From assembly GCA_017655985.1 (NCBI GenBank), contig JACJVS010000008.1:1178001-1242000 (forward strand): a stretch of DNA of 64,000 nt, read 5' to 3'. The stretch comes from Incumbomyces delicatus (taxonomy: Eukaryota > Ascomycota > Eurotiomycetes > Chaetothyriales > Trichomeriaceae). The stretch's first letter is position 1, and the number at the start of each line of letters is the position of its first letter. A program made the position numbers and the translations under genes. Below are positions 1-9,822 of the stretch, one piece after another. Under the pieces are notes generated by a model. The model did not search any database. It saw only the letters and a list, made by a program, of their open reading frames with translations, and had not been told where the DNA came from.

Positions 1-856
1 CTTGTATGCTGCGCTGATCAACTTGCTGAGAGATGAACTGCAACATCTGCGGATTCACGACATAGGAGATGTCAATCCAGCCGACCCACTTGCCGACCGC
101 CTTCATCGTCAGTTCACCTATGGTGCCGTGGTCTAGTCGCCAATGTCCCAGAATCTCTTGCCATGACTGAGCGATTTTGGCCACATCTCTGGCACGTATG
201 GAGTCTTTTAGGATATTGGCTCTGTCATGTTCCTCTCTTGATCTTGCTTGTAGCACGTCACCGATTTCATCGTGGATCGAATTGAGCACTCTGAGGTAGA
301 AGGCGACGCCAATGAGGTTGGTCCGCTGTCCTGAGGAGTTTGTCGTCAAGCTGAGCATATCGTCGAAGAAGGTTGTCCATGCTGTATCGTAGAGAGAGCA
401 GAAGAGATACGTAATTCCCTGTGCGATCTTGTTCTCAATACTGGAACTGTCTGGAATTACCATGTCACCGGCAGACAGTGTGCCGTATTCTTCTCCGAGA
501 TATTCTAGCAACCGCTGCTTGACCAGGTCCAGGCCCGGCTGGTCAATGATGCCTGCACGAATAGCATTATTCACAATTTCCAGAGTGAAAATTCGAACCA
601 CTTCTGAATGGCGAGGGAGTTGGGTGAAAATGGAGAGGCACGGCTGCCATGCAGCGGGCTCTTGTCGTAGGCCATTGACAAATTCGAAGGCAGGAACTTT
701 TAGTGTTTGAGCAGCTTTGGGATCCCAGGCGATTTGGATCGCTGAGACTATCTGAAAATACTATGCATTAGCACCGGCCGAATCGTAGTTGTTGTTTGAT
801 GCACCACGCAGGACGAAATTGGTAAACTTGTGTAGGGCTCTCACCTGTTCTTCCAT
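1..856 (-). CDS. los1: Exportin-T (tRNA exportin, Los1/XPOT type), 5' part, runs off the left end
   Basis: Karyopherin-beta family protein that carries mature tRNA out of the nucleus with Ran-GTP. The visible part has two exons. Exon 1 (845-856) encodes only MEEQ. The intron (752-844) begins GTGAGA, has a GCTAAT branch-like site and ends TTTTCAG. Exon 2 (1-751) continues in frame with IVSAIQIAWDPKAAQ. The N-terminus, a residue stretch reading FVNGLRQEPAAWQPCLSIFT, and IFTLEIVNNAI match the first HEAT repeats of fungal Los1 as I know them. About 254 residues of an expected protein near 1,000 are present; the rest lies left of the window. The start is supported by the conserved M-E-E-Q opening and by the clean splice. 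The assignment comes from family recognition, not from a search. Confidence 0.88.
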
Positions 857-2002
857 CAAGTAACACCAGTGTTCCTCATCCACCCAGTTATGTTAGGAAC
901 ACCGGACTGTGCTAGTCACCGCATCTGCGAAGACGGATTGGATGGAAGCACGTGCTTCCAGACGTTAGGATGACATGGAATTCACACAGCTCCAACGAAG
1001 CAAAGACCGTGAGTTTTGGAAACTGGATCGGATTAGATAAAATATTGCATGCTGTAAAGACGTTGAACTGGGTCGTGTGCAAAGCCTTTACAATAATAAC
1101 CAGAGCACTAGTTAGTTGATAGTGTGAAACAACGGTGGGCGCGGGCTACAACTTCGTCATTTCAGCCCAAGGGCATGGTGGTACCGGCTAAAATCCGGGC
1201 AATTGTCTCGACCAAAATTGTATTTCAAGTCGTGACTCTAAACTACCTGGGTATTGAACATGTACCTCATACGTTTACCGGAGCCTTTTGCCTCTTGGGG
1301 CAGCTTGGTCATACCTCGATCACCGAGGAGAGTTAGTCAAGTGCTGGACTGTGAGATGAATATTTTAACGACCACGTTCTGTTCTCACGTTCCCCACAAT
1401 CCGCAGAAGCCTTTGTTGTATGATACTGATCTCGGAGAACACCCTCGCTCGTCTCGACTATTCTATGCCGAAGCCTAGGAATGGTTAGAACATAAACAAA
1501 GACCAAATTCGAAACACAGGTGGATGCTTTCTGCGTACCTTACCAAAAGTATGACATGGTGTTCTCCTGACCTCCAAAGTTTACGGAAGTAGAATGTCTC
1601 ATGCATTTTCCACCGGTTTTGGCCCCTCATAAGGACTTGAATACAGTGACAAACCCTCTCCACAATCCTGCCTCGATTTGCTGCGAGCGTGTTTGGAATA
1701 GACCCAGCTTTGCAGGAAACCGGAAAGCTGCTAAGACACCGTCTATGCTCCTAGTATTGTTCATGCAAACGTCGCTGGGCCATGAACCAGCGCATGCACC
1801 TGCTTCAGACGAAGCTCGGAAATGGAATGGGTCAGCATGTCAAATGTGGTCCCAAAGTGTGACAGCATCGGTTCTCGAAACGGTCTCGAGCATCCAGTAT
1901 CAAGTATGCATTCAACCTGCAAACAGACATCGAAAGGGAAGAAGTCGAGAATGCAACACTAAAATTGACAGTAGACTGCCCATGTCCTGCTGTGTTTACA
2001 CC
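857..2002. other. Intergenic stretch between exportin-T and EMC3
   Basis: About 1.15 kb with several short overlapping open frames on both strands, most opening with GTG or TTG, none showing a recognisable domain or a splice pattern. It should contain the exportin-T promoter (left) and the EMC3 3' end (right). I see no RNA gene or repeat. Confidence 0.5.
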
Positions 2003-2890
2003 TCATCTACTCACCAGGACTCTTTCTTCGACGCCATCCAAAACACTCCACCATTCCAGCACCTCTAGATTCTCAGCCTCTGCGAGGAACATTTTATCTG
2101 GATCCTGTCCAGGCTGCAAAGGTGCACCACCTGCTCCAGCTCCCATCGGATTCGCCATAGCCATCTGCTGTGTGACTTGACTTGCCGCATTGTCGTTTCC
2201 TAGTATGAAGATGAAAACACTCTGCAACCCAAAAAGGCACAAGAAGTACCAACTCAGACTGGAAACCCATCTCACGTCTAAGTCCCGTGTCATAACTCCA
2301 GCCTGTAGCATTGTCTTGAATCGAATCGTCAACGGAAATGGGAGCTTCAAGATGACAAAACCAGCAAAGAAAGCATTGATCCAAGACATAATCAGTGTTT
2401 GCGGGATCATCATAGCCATGTTGCCCTTCATCATGCCCATCATGCCCTCCATTGCCGCCGGGTCGGACATTGGATTTGGAGCTGCTTGTCCTCTTGACTC
2501 GGGCCCTCCCTTGAGAAAAGATCCCTTTTTATAATTTTCAATCAAATAGTCCTTCCGCAGTGAAAATGCAGCAGCTGAGAGCCCCGAAGCTGGCAGGTTC
2601 GAGCGCACAAAGGTAGATCGCTGTAAGGATTGCCTTTCACGGGCTTCGGCAGGCTGCGAAGGTGGCTTGGGCGGAGTCTGCAGGAGAATCGTGGCGTAGT
2701 GTCTCAGGACACCAGTGAGAATCATGACGATTGTGATGGGCAGAAGAATCCAGTAACTGTGAGCCTTGTCAGTAGCCGTCTTGCAGACTGGATCTATCCG
2801 AGGTGCGTTCCAATTGAACAGGTCACGGAAGCGGGCTTACAATAACGCTGGGTCTCGCTGGATAACCTGCTCCGTGCCAAAGACAGCCAT
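2003..2890 (-). CDS. emc3: ER membrane protein complex subunit 3 (EMC3)
   Basis: EMC3 is the Oxa1-superfamily insertase subunit of the ER membrane protein complex, which inserts tail-anchored and polytopic membrane proteins. Exon 1 (2841-2890) encodes MAVFGTEQVIQRDPAL. The intron (2757-2840) runs from GTAAGC to CTCACAG. Exon 2 (2003-2756) restores the frame as FYWILLPITIVMILTGVLRH, the signature first membrane segment. Further segments are visible at MIPQTLIMSWINAFFAGFVI and SSLSWYFLCLFGLQSVFIFI. A methionine-rich loop (MEGMMGMMKGNMAMM) precedes the second segment, as in other EMC3 proteins. The total is about 267 residues, a normal length. The ATG at 2888-2890 is chosen because the downstream frame lacks the first half of membrane segment 1 without exon 1. 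Confidence 0.93.
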
Positions 2891-3249
2891 ATTTGTTCAA
2901 GGGTGAGCAGCTGTTATGCCGCCCGTTCTGGTAATTGTGGCAGTTTCCCAAGTCCAAATTATGTTGGTCGTGATTGTGGACGTGGTCATACGGTAGAGGC
3001 TAATCGCAAGGCTGATCCAATAACATGTGAGGCTGCAAATCACGGAAATGTACGGAGTTCCGGATATGGCACGTGATGAAATTGTGGTCTGGCTAAGAAT
3101 GCTTCAATTGTTCTAACTCGTGCCAATCTTTACGTCTGAACGCCGACCACATGTGCGGTCGGGTACAGTTATGGACAGAAATGAGTTCCCATGCCAGACT
3201 ATTCGCTGTTGAAGTCCTGCTCACCTGTGATCGTAAACTCTGCCAGGGA
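2891..3249. other. Spacer upstream of EMC3, with an E-box
   Basis: A 359-base spacer between the EMC3 start and the 3' end of the transporter gene. It contains a CACGTG core at 3070-3075 (context GCACGTGATG), about 180 bases upstream of the EMC3 start. That sequence is a possible bHLH (Cbf1-like) site. No gene is seen here. Confidence 0.4.
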
Positions 3250-5232
3250 CTACCCAGCTCGCTTCTCATTAACATCGTCCTCAGCTTGGCGATGATTCCC
3301 GTTTAGAGCAGGATGCCCGGTTGTTTTCTTGAAGTAGTTATGCACTTCATGAGTGAACTCATGCCCGAGCTCATCCAAATCACTTTCATCGAGATGGCCA
3401 GCCTTCTCATCAGCCTTCTCTTGCATTAGAACCTCCCATTCTTTCCTCATCTCCACAACCCGCTGAGCATAGTCCAGTTCAGCATCGTACTGTTTGCCAA
3501 GTCCCTGCATCCGTTCAAACCACGACAAATGCTTCGGATGGACCGCGACGCCATGGTACTCGTGTGCACGACCTGCGCGAATGAATGCCCATCGTCGCTC
3601 TTGTTCCTTGAGGTCAAGACCTGTGGTATCTGGCAAGAAAACGACAGAGAGGAAAACACCAGCCAGACCGAACCACGGTACAACATAGAACTTCATCTGT
3701 GTATCGATGTAGTTGTACAAGACGGCGGCTGTCAATGCGCCCAGTTTGCCAAACGCAGCGCTGAAACCATGAGCTGTGGCACGTACAGCAGTAGGATAGA
3801 CTTCTGCAGCAGTGATAAAGGTGACTGAATTTGGTCCGAATTGGTTGAAAAATGAGGACAGAAAATACATGGTCTGAAACGCCTTGATATGTTCAGGTGA
3901 TGTATAGTAGTCCAGGTTAAAAGCCGGAATGATGAATAGGATAAAGTCCATAAGAAAGCCAACGGTCTGCATGTGCTTACGGCCGTACAGTTTGTTGTCA
4001 ATCAAAAACGAAGCCAGATAGTAACCACAGAGTGATACACCAACGTTGATGAGGTTGTAAAGCCACCCAGGCATGATGGAGTTGCTATGGTGGGTGACAA
4101 CTCCGATGAATTCACTTTGAAATAGCTTGTTTCCGTAGAAGAAGACGTCATTCATGTACCATGCACCGGAGGTGGCAAGGAGACGACCACCGAAATGATA
4201 GATTGTCATCTTCAAGGACTGTGTGTCATAGCCAGTCACATTTGCTTTCTTCTTTTGTAGCTGAAGCTGCTTTGAGGCAGCCCTCATCTTGTAGGTACGA
4301 TAGTAGATCAGCCACAGAGTGCCGACCGCAGGGATGGCGAAAGACACACGGAAAGTCCATTGGACCGCGACCTCCGAGTATGGGGGGTTGCCGCTCCCAT
4401 GGTGAAAGATTAGTAACAGGACGATGAGGAGGACTTGGTTGAAGAATTGGCCCCAGCCTTGCATCAGGAAAGCACTTGTGACCTTCCGACCTCGGTGCAG
4501 CCGGTCTTCCTTTGTCGAGATTTTGCCAGAACCAACAGCGTTTTCCATGCCAGAAGTGGCAGTCATTGGGTATTCGCCACCCACTCCGACACCATAGAAA
4601 AACAAAGACCAGACATAACAAATGATCCAGCCATTGAGGGTCACGCCCCACATTGCAACTAGCATGACTAGACCAATGAACATTATTGTGGCGTCTTGAA
4701 TAAGTCCCCATCGTCGACCGACCCAGTCGCCAATGACGCCGACCAGGATCTGACCGACGATGATACCAACAATTTCCATGTATTCGATAGCAGCAAGCCA
4801 TGTATGGCTACATGCATGGCCACCCTTGGGCGCTTTCCCCCAACATGCCGGAAAACCAGCCGCGAACAAAGGCTTGAGGTTGCCAATCGAGAAGAGGACA
4901 TAGCCTTCAAGACCGAGGCCCGCACCTGGCAAGACCATGTTGCGAAAGTAATAGCCAACTGGAGACAGGGGATCCTTCTTGATCATCTCCCAGATGTTAC
5001 GGGATTCCCGTTGAGTTTCAATTCTATCGTTCTTCAGGACAAAGCGGGCACGCTTGAACCAGTTCATGTCTGCCCAATACACTCCGTCCTCGTCGTAAGA
5101 GTCATCCGGCTTCAGTAATCGTTTGAACACACGCGCTTCATCCTCGTTCATACCGATGTGAGGATGTACGAGGGAAGGGTGTGTTCCACTCATGTCTGGT
5201 CCATGGGGGGCAGCTAGCCCATAGTCGGCCAT
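3250..5232 (-). CDS. MFS transporter, phosphate-permease-like (PHS/Pho84-like family)
   Basis: A 660-residue intronless major-facilitator protein with about twelve hydrophobic segments and long soluble ends. Diagnostic pieces are the loop GDWVGRRWG after TM2-3 and GVGVGGEYPMTATSGMEN. The latter corresponds to the G-x-G-G-[DE]-Y-P-[LM]-[ST]-A-T signature of Pho84-type phosphate:H+ symporters. The N-terminal half also has YWADMNWFKRARFVLKNDR and DPLSPVGYYFRNMVLPGAG, seen in a longer fungal sub-group distinct from the roughly 570-residue canonical Pho84. The C-terminal tail of about 110 residues is charged and cytosolic. The likely place is the plasma membrane. The substrate (inorganic phosphate or a phosphate ester) is inferred only. 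The ATG at 5230-5232 is the first in frame, with a TATA-like element about 100 bases upstream. Confidence 0.8.
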   Translation of the reverse strand: MADYGLAAPHGPDMSGTHPSLVHPHIGMNEDEARVFKRLLKPDDSYDEDGVYWADMNWFKRARFVLKNDRIETQRESRNIWEMIKKDPLSPVGYYFRNMVLPGAGLGLEGYVLFSIGNLKPLFAAGFPACWGKAPKGGHACSHTWLAAIEYMEIVGIIVGQILVGVIGDWVGRRWGLIQDATIMFIGLVMLVAMWGVTLNGWIICYVWSLFFYGVGVGGEYPMTATSGMENAVGSGKISTKEDRLHRGRKVTSAFLMQGWGQFFNQVLLIVLLLIFHHGSGNPPYSEVAVQWTFRVSFAIPAVGTLWLIYYRTYKMRAASKQLQLQKKKANVTGYDTQSLKMTIYHFGGRLLATSGAWYMNDVFFYGNKLFQSEFIGVVTHHSNSIMPGWLYNLINVGVSLCGYYLASFLIDNKLYGRKHMQTVGFLMDFILFIIPAFNLDYYTSPEHIKAFQTMYFLSSFFNQFGPNSVTFITAAEVYPTAVRATAHGFSAAFGKLGALTAAVLYNYIDTQMKFYVVPWFGLAGVFLSVVFLPDTTGLDLKEQERRWAFIRAGRAHEYHGVAVHPKHLSWFERMQGLGKQYDAELDYAQRVVEMRKEWEVLMQEKADEKAGHLDESDLDELGHEFTHEVHNYFKKTTGHPALNGNHRQAEDDVNEKRAG

Positions 5233-7129
5233 TGCGACTGCTCTTGGTGTAGAGGAGTTTAGAACTCGTTCGAAGTTGGATAGATGAAGGTAGTATCGTC
5301 AAAGACTGATAAACCGGCCCCGAGAAGAAGTATATATAGATAATACAAACCTCTCGTGTTGTTAAGCAAAGTGCGGACAACCTCAGGTTCGTAACGCAAG
5401 TGGCTTGTAGCTAATATAAGACAAGCGTAGACAAGCAAATCGGCTACCGTAAAAAAAGACTATCGACAGCAACTAGAAAGTGGAGTATGGACGGCAAGTG
5501 ATTGAAAAGTCTGCTCGGAGCCCACACGGGACGTGCTCGAAACGCACGAGTCAGAAGCGGGAGGTATGATTCGTCAATGCTGTACCGGATCCGGTCCTCG
5601 AAGGATGTTTGATGTATAGATGTGGCGTCTAAGTATTCGATTCGAGCAGCACTCTGTAAGGCGCCCACATGAACCTAATGCGAGATACCGGAAGCTCAAG
5701 CACCTCGTGGTACCAGTGATTGGTTTGTAAAGGGTGTGCGGCAATGTTGAGGAATATAGGGATGTAGTTCGTAAAAGTCAATTTGTGTGCAAGGAATGAA
5801 GTTGGCCTCTGTTTTGAACGGCAAGGACAAAATAAGCGGCAGAGGAAAGAGCAGATGAAATGTCCCTTTCCCCTTCCCCAATTTATTGCACGAAATAAAC
5901 GCGTTGAATGCGTATAGATGGATACCCATAGCGATTATCGTTTCTCCCTCCACGCGGAAAACAAGCCATGTTGCAGAAGGACCAAAGACTGGTCGACGCT
6001 AAAGGTAACCGCACGCGGTGCATGGCGGCGCCCGCGACGGGATCTGGGCATTTTGAAGGCAAGACAAGCTTGTATTCTCGGTGTAATTGCTTGGTTGTGC
6101 TTCATGCCTGTCACTGTGCAAATTTCAGATACAAAAATTCTCTGAAGGCAAGGTGTTCCCTAACCAATCATTACATTGCCTGCCGGCACGTTGTCTGCAA
6201 GGAATAGCTGATTGGTTGTAAATATATGTGCCGCCGCAAAATTTTTGCTCGGATGCCTCGGGTTTACTAAGACTTCGCCAAGCCTAGCTTCGCGGGTGCT
6301 TTGCTGCGCCTAAAAAAGATGCGGAGTGAGGTGAACACCTGTTGCGATTTATTACTTTCTAGAGCGTGCTGTAGCACAAACCATATTACTTTTCGAGTTC
6401 AGCAGCTAATAATTTTTTATTCCTCCTCAGTCGTAGGCTTATGAGCATCCATGCAATTGGAGTAATACCATCATTCAACTTTATTCTGCACAGGCTGGCC
6501 TCTGAAGTCGTGCTTCCGCAGAGATGAGCGAAGATAGCAAATGTGCATAGTGGTCATTGCCTTCTAGGATGTCGATACAAGCGAAGACCGAGAAGGCCTT
6601 CAACTCCCCGCGCCTTGGACCTGTATTCGGACTGATCTACCAAAGCCTCAACGTGCATCGAGGGTGTAAAACTTCCGGTGGAGAGGGGTCTTAGCAAACA
6701 TGGGCTCAATTACAAGGTCTTGACCTCGTGGATTTTCGGCCTGCAGGATTGAACACCGCCGAGATTTTGGGGATGCTGAACTGCTAACAATGCATTTCTA
6801 CAAATGCAGGTACAGTATATCATCACACGACCATGATCGGTGTTGTCACGCGGACGACGTTTGCCAGACTGCAGCTTCAATGTTTACGTTGAGCAGCGAG
6901 CGGTACGTGTCAACTCGACTCCTTTTTGCAGAAGATGCCTTGTCTGATCGATGTTGTGTTGTTGACTTGCTGCCTCTTGTTCCCGTTTGTGGTAACCCAT
7001 AGCAACAGTCTGGGATTGACGCTGTTTAAGCACCATGCTTCAACCATTGGCAGAGATCGTGGTGGACAGCCTGAGAAGAACTATTGCAATTCACATATAC
7101 GGAAGATTCGACCGAAACGAAAGATTTCC
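5233..7129. other. Long intergenic region with no supported gene
   Basis: About 1.9 kb between the transporter promoter and the 3' end of CIA2. The open frames are under about 95 codons, overlap each other on both strands and show no domain or start context. A/T-richer patches occur near 6220-6250 and 6400-6420. Nothing that can be called an RNA gene or repeat is visible. Confidence 0.45.
5331..5338 (-). promoter_or_regulatory. TATA-like element of the MFS transporter gene
   Basis: The sequence TATATATA lies 99-106 bases upstream of the transporter ATG, within the usual distance for a core promoter. It is the only strong TATA-like run near that start. This is seen in the sequence; its function is inferred. 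Confidence 0.4.
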
Positions 7130-7738
7130 TCACTCACAAGTTTCGAGCATCTTCTTAATGAAGCTTTGTAGCGTAGGGTTCCATAAAGCAGCCGCAACTC
7201 GTTCTTTGTCCGCAAGTTGCTTGTTCACCTCATCAGCTGTTGAATGTGTCCCTTCCTTAATTCTGACATCAACCCTGAACCTTGCAGGCAAAGACTCTTC
7301 CAGGCGAACGCGAACGCCGAGGCCGATCACGGTCGCTAGTGAGCAGTGTTGTATTGTCGGTGTGATGAGCACCGTAACCGTTCTAAGAGGAGAGTCAGGA
7401 CGATGTGGTATGGTTGGTTTGATCGAAATGTCAGGCAAAGACACCACCGCCAAGGCACCGAGAGTGATCGGATGTTCAGGATCCGACATTGTGGCGACAA
7501 GATCGTAGATTTCCTGTTCGTCGATGGCTTCATGTTCAGAATCTTCATCACTTTCCGATCCTTCCGAGATTGTAGGCTGGTAAAATGCATCGCGCGCGAT
7601 GGTAGGGGCTGGAAATAAAAAGATTGGAGTCGTCTTGCCATTGCCACCTTGACTTGGGTTTCGTCGTTTTCGCGTTGGAAGATCCGAAGGATTCAACACA
7701 ACTGGATTCGCGTTGGCGAATTCCCTGGGCTCTATCAT
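7130..7738 (-). CDS. cia2: Cytosolic iron-sulfur assembly component 2 (MIP18/CIAO2 family)
   Basis: A 202-residue intronless protein. CIA2 works with Cia1 and Met18 (MMS19) in the targeting complex that delivers Fe-S clusters to cytosolic and nuclear apoproteins. The N-terminus (NANPVVLNPSDLPTRKRR) is the usual disordered leader. It is followed by an acidic linker (SEGSESDEDSEHEAIDEQE) and the MIP18/DUF59-type domain from about residue 76: YDLVATMSDPEHPITLGALA, then ITPTIQHCSLATVIGLGVRV with the conserved reactive Cys at about 132. It ends with NKQLADKERVAAALWNPTLQ, a family hallmark. The ATG at 7736-7738 is preferred: the longer overlapping frame upstream is out of register and needs no exon. 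TCACGTGA lies about 123 bases upstream. Confidence 0.92.
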   Translation of the reverse strand: MIEPREFANANPVVLNPSDLPTRKRRNPSQGGNGKTTPIFLFPAPTIARDAFYQPTISEGSESDEDSEHEAIDEQEIYDLVATMSDPEHPITLGALAVVSLPDISIKPTIPHRPDSPLRTVTVLITPTIQHCSLATVIGLGVRVRLEESLPARFRVDVRIKEGTHSTADEVNKQLADKERVAAALWNPTLQSFIKKMLETCE

Positions 7739-9822
7739 CGGGGCGTATACGGGTGCGTTGCTTTTGTTGACTGAAAGAAGTTTGCGGCGTTAAGAAGTCA
7801 ATGTCTATCATCCCGTCATCCAACAAAGAATCTGAACATCATTTGAGGGCCGCTGCGTGATCACGTGAACAAGAGTGGGTGGGCTCGCGGGGACAAACCA
7901 ATAGTGTAAGGCGCTCGAAGTCCATCTGGCAACCCCATGCCAAGTGGTGCCTAACTATAGGTACGGTCGCTGTGAAGCTGTGATCTGCTCACACATACAT
8001 AGGCGTGGACCTTATTGAAGCCTAGTTCGGTCTTGCCGAAGGCGGAAGGAATATTACGGCCCTTAAGTATACAATCCAGGATCGTACGTGCATTATTTGG
8101 TGTGCCACTTCTTCCGCGAGCACTTATTAGCTCAAAAAGCTCCTCAAATTCTCAATAATCCACTGGCAGGTATGAGCTTTTGATTCGTGAAGCTTAAGCT
8201 CCAATTTTACCACGAACTTTTTATGTACCACAATGTCCTTAGATATTACTGCACCACCTAAGATGTGCGTCTGCGCATCACGGGCCAATGGCTAATGTAA
8301 CTTCGTATACATCTTGTCACTACCTACGTAGCATTGGAACGCAGGAATTTTCAAGGGTGTTTGCCTTCGTCATCCTTCCACTTCGCCCCTCTTACTGACC
8401 CACGAACTTGCTGCACGGAAATTTTGCGGCGCTCATAATGCCAACGAGCGACTTACAATTACTCCTGAATGCATCGGGATTGAGCAACATGCGAATACAG
8501 GAATGATGAATTCGTTATCGATAGGACAGGCAAGGAGTCTGGGAGCAAGGTTACGGGAAAGTACGAAGCATAATTTGTCCACCGTTGGCAGGGGTCTCGA
8601 CAATTCGTAGGAATCAGAAGCAAAGTGAGAGGTAGCAACGGCTGCTGATTAATTTGCTTACACAGAATTTCAGCGGTGTCAAAACTCACTCCTACGATCA
8701 ACCATCGTGGTTTCCAGTCTAACTTCTTGGTTACACATATCGCGGCTCTCGGGTTGCTCGCGGCTCCTGCAGAATATTCGTCATGGTGGATGTTCCGCAC
8801 AGTGCAGAGACTAGCCCCGCAATCAGCGGCGTGGCGTTTTCTGGAACAAGGAGTTGTTTCTGCCAGCGATTAAAGCTGCTCCTGCGGACCACAACAGCCC
8901 TGATCGACGAAACGAGCAAAATGACTTCACGCAGTACATAAGCATTTGTAGCAACAAGCAGTGTTCGTCTGCTGTAAATGAAGCAGTCGGGTAAAATCAC
9001 GCGTCTTATATCACATATACATCGACTTACAGCCACCACACCCCGACCAGTGATGTCTGAATGTCATTGTGGCTAAACGTATGGATCCTGAACGTTCGTG
9101 AATGACACCCCCAAAATGATGCCGACGTAAGCCGAGTTGTCAAGTGCAATGTGGAGTTCTCACGCTAACCATGGACACGTTGCAAGACCTTGTCACCGTC
9201 ACTTAGCCCCCCTCGGTACCCACAGCCCTGCGTACGATTCAGTGACTGATCCGCCTCTTTCTTTATGGCTACCAGTCTAGCAGAAATGAGGTTAATCGAT
9301 GTCTGTGATGGTCTGGAACTGTCTCTAGCAAACACTGCCATCGGAGAAAAATACACGGTCTCAATGGTCGATCAAACCTCTCAACGTTCTTCCTGGTGCT
9401 GCTTCAATGTAGCGCTGCCTATCTTCATGATTGTTGCTCTTGACTTGGCATCAATACTGATAAGATCTCAAGTTGTGTGACGGAACACTCCAAGTCCTTG
9501 TGTGCCGTGTCTTTCTTGAGACCTTGCCTTTGGCATTCTACCAGTCACCACCTACTTCCGACGCACATTCATCTTCCGTCTAGATCGGGAAATTCTCCTT
9601 GTGTCCCGATTTTGGCGCTCACGCCTTTTATTGGTTGCTTCCCTGGTCACACCGCGTCCGCCTCACGTGTACGATCCACCAAGTTCGTGTGTCGGGACGG
9701 CAGGTTTCCAGTCGCCCTGTCTTCGGAACCTTGTGTGTCTGTGGACATTTCCCCCAACGTGACGATCTCTAGCGTTCATCTCCATTCTAGAGCGATGCGA
9801 GAACACTCTTTTACCCGCAAGC
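7739..9822. other. Intergenic region between CIA2 and the Zn2Cys6 factor
   Basis: About 2.1 kb, probably serving as the divergent upstream regions of CIA2 (left) and the transcription factor (right). There are CACGTG cores at 7862-7867 and 9664-9669. Short open frames on both strands lack recognisable features. From about 9480 onward a C/T-rich leader approaches the factor's ATG, as is common in fungal 5' UTRs. Confidence 0.45.
7861..7868. promoter_or_regulatory. TCACGTGA palindrome upstream of CIA2
   Basis: A perfect 8-base palindrome containing the CACGTG E-box. It matches the core of the yeast Cbf1 consensus, and class B bHLH factors bind this core. It lies about 120 bases upstream of the CIA2 ATG, so a regulatory role is plausible but not shown. 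Confidence 0.4.

Noticed and set aside
5918..6207. Overlapping small plus-strand frames
   Set aside because: They are short, overlap in two frames and have no feature beyond chance.
7548..7826. Alternative upstream start for CIA2 in a different frame
   Set aside because: The frame is out of register with the CIA2 domain. The 7738 ATG already gives the family's usual N-terminus, and no acceptable intron joins the two.
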